From an uncultured Rhodospirillales bacterium (GTDB taxonomy: Bacteria; Pseudomonadota; Alphaproteobacteria; Acetobacterales; Acetobacteraceae): DNA of 6,694 nucleotides. The stretch is taken from positions 1-6,694 of the forward strand of contig CAIVDX010000347.1 of assembly GCA_903904805.1 (NCBI GenBank). Direction: 5' to 3'. The notes under the pieces are model-generated. The model saw nothing but the letters and a program-made list of their open reading frames with translations. It was not told the DNA's origin and ran no database searches. The number at the start of each line of letters is the position of its first letter. Position 1 is the first letter of the stretch. The position numbers were made by a program, and so were the translations under genes. Positions 6,393-6,694 of the stretch are shown piece by piece.

Positions 6393-6694
6393 TTATAGCT
6401 CGGGGTGTTCGCTGAAATAGCGGGCAGCCCCCGGATGCAAGGGCACATCCATCGGCGTCGCGATCGTATCCCGCCCGACCTGCCCAACCGAGGTGAACGC
6501 CCCATCCTCCCAGGGGATCTCCTCCTGCCGGGCAAGAAAGCTCGCACACACCTCATACACCATCTGCTCCGGCAACGCGGCGCTGCAGTACAGCGGCCAG
6601 CCGCTGTAATCGATGCAGTGATGATCCTGCTGAAGATGCTTGTAGGTGCCTGCGGGGATCACCGCATCCCGCCAGCCCAGAGCCGCCATCGCCG
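6393..6694 (-). CDS. TAXI-family TRAP transporter solute-binding subunit, C-terminal part, N-terminus cut by window edge
   Basis: The minus strand is open from the right border to TAA at 6395-6393, giving the last 100 or so residues. The sequence MAALGWRDAVIPAGTYKHL, then PEQMVYEVCASFLARQEEI, and the ending DVPLHPGAARYFSEHPEL match the C-terminal lobe of TAXI-type (TRAP-associated extracytoplasmic immunogenic) solute-binding proteins, in which a PLHPGAxRYY-like motif sits near the end. These proteins deliver organic acids or similar solutes to TRAP permeases. The internal ATG at 6689 is not the start, because the frame continues upstream beyond the window. The gene converges on the small repeat protein gene. 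Any partner TRAP membrane subunit would lie outside the window. Ligand unknown. Confidence 0.75.
   Translation of the reverse strand, partial: AMAALGWRDAVIPAGTYKHLQQDHHCIDYSGWPLYCSAALPEQMVYEVCASFLARQEEIPWEDGAFTSVGQVGRDTIATPMDVPLHPGAARYFSEHPEL

Noticed and set aside
1..6694. CRISPR array, tRNA, rRNA or insertion sequence
   Set aside because: No regularly spaced repeats, no tRNA-like cloverleaf, no rRNA segments and no transposase or terminal inverted repeats were seen on either strand.

Overview
The window looks like chromosomal DNA from a GC-rich alphaproteobacterium-like organism. The coding stretches are strongly biased to G/C at third positions, while the gaps around 5771-5941 and 6344-6392 are visibly richer in A+T. 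The gene families (NMT1/THI5-like and TAXI-type binding proteins, a GMC oxidoreductase, a 4,5-dihydroxyphthalate decarboxylase-like protein) are typical of metabolically versatile Rhizobiales or Acetobacteraceae. No marker gene fixes the taxon, so this placement is an inference.

Layout. At the left edge a minus-strand gene, open at the window border, encodes the N-terminal two thirds of a 4,5-dihydroxyphthalate decarboxylase-like/substrate-binding-fold protein (1-655). It is divergent from a complete GMC-family FAD oxidoreductase (805-2421). That gene converges on a two-gene minus-strand operon: an FAD-dependent aromatic-ring-type monooxygenase (3417-4634, TTG start preferred) followed 24 bp later by a secreted NMT1/THI5-like substrate-binding protein (2418-3392). 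The GMC and binding-protein genes share a TTAA stop overlap. Divergent from the monooxygenase is a ring-opening amidohydrolase of the cyanuric acid amidohydrolase/barbiturase family (4754-5770). The 119-bp gap between them holds a good sigma70-like promoter and several nested inverted repeats. Next come a less GC-rich leader region, a small protein made of two 44-residue repeats (5942-6343), and the C-terminal end of a TAXI-family TRAP solute-binding protein on the minus strand (6393-6694, open at the right border).

How the genes may work together. The core unit appears to be the divergent pair of flavin monooxygenase plus binding protein on one side and cyclic-amide hydrolase on the other. 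A simple reading is uptake of a small ring compound, hydroxylation by the FAD monooxygenase, and hydrolytic opening of a cyclic amide or imide. The GMC alcohol dehydrogenase and the decarboxylase-like protein may act on side groups or downstream products. This pathway is inferred from families and arrangement only; no substrate can be read from the sequence. No permease, ATPase or transcription factor gene lies inside the window.
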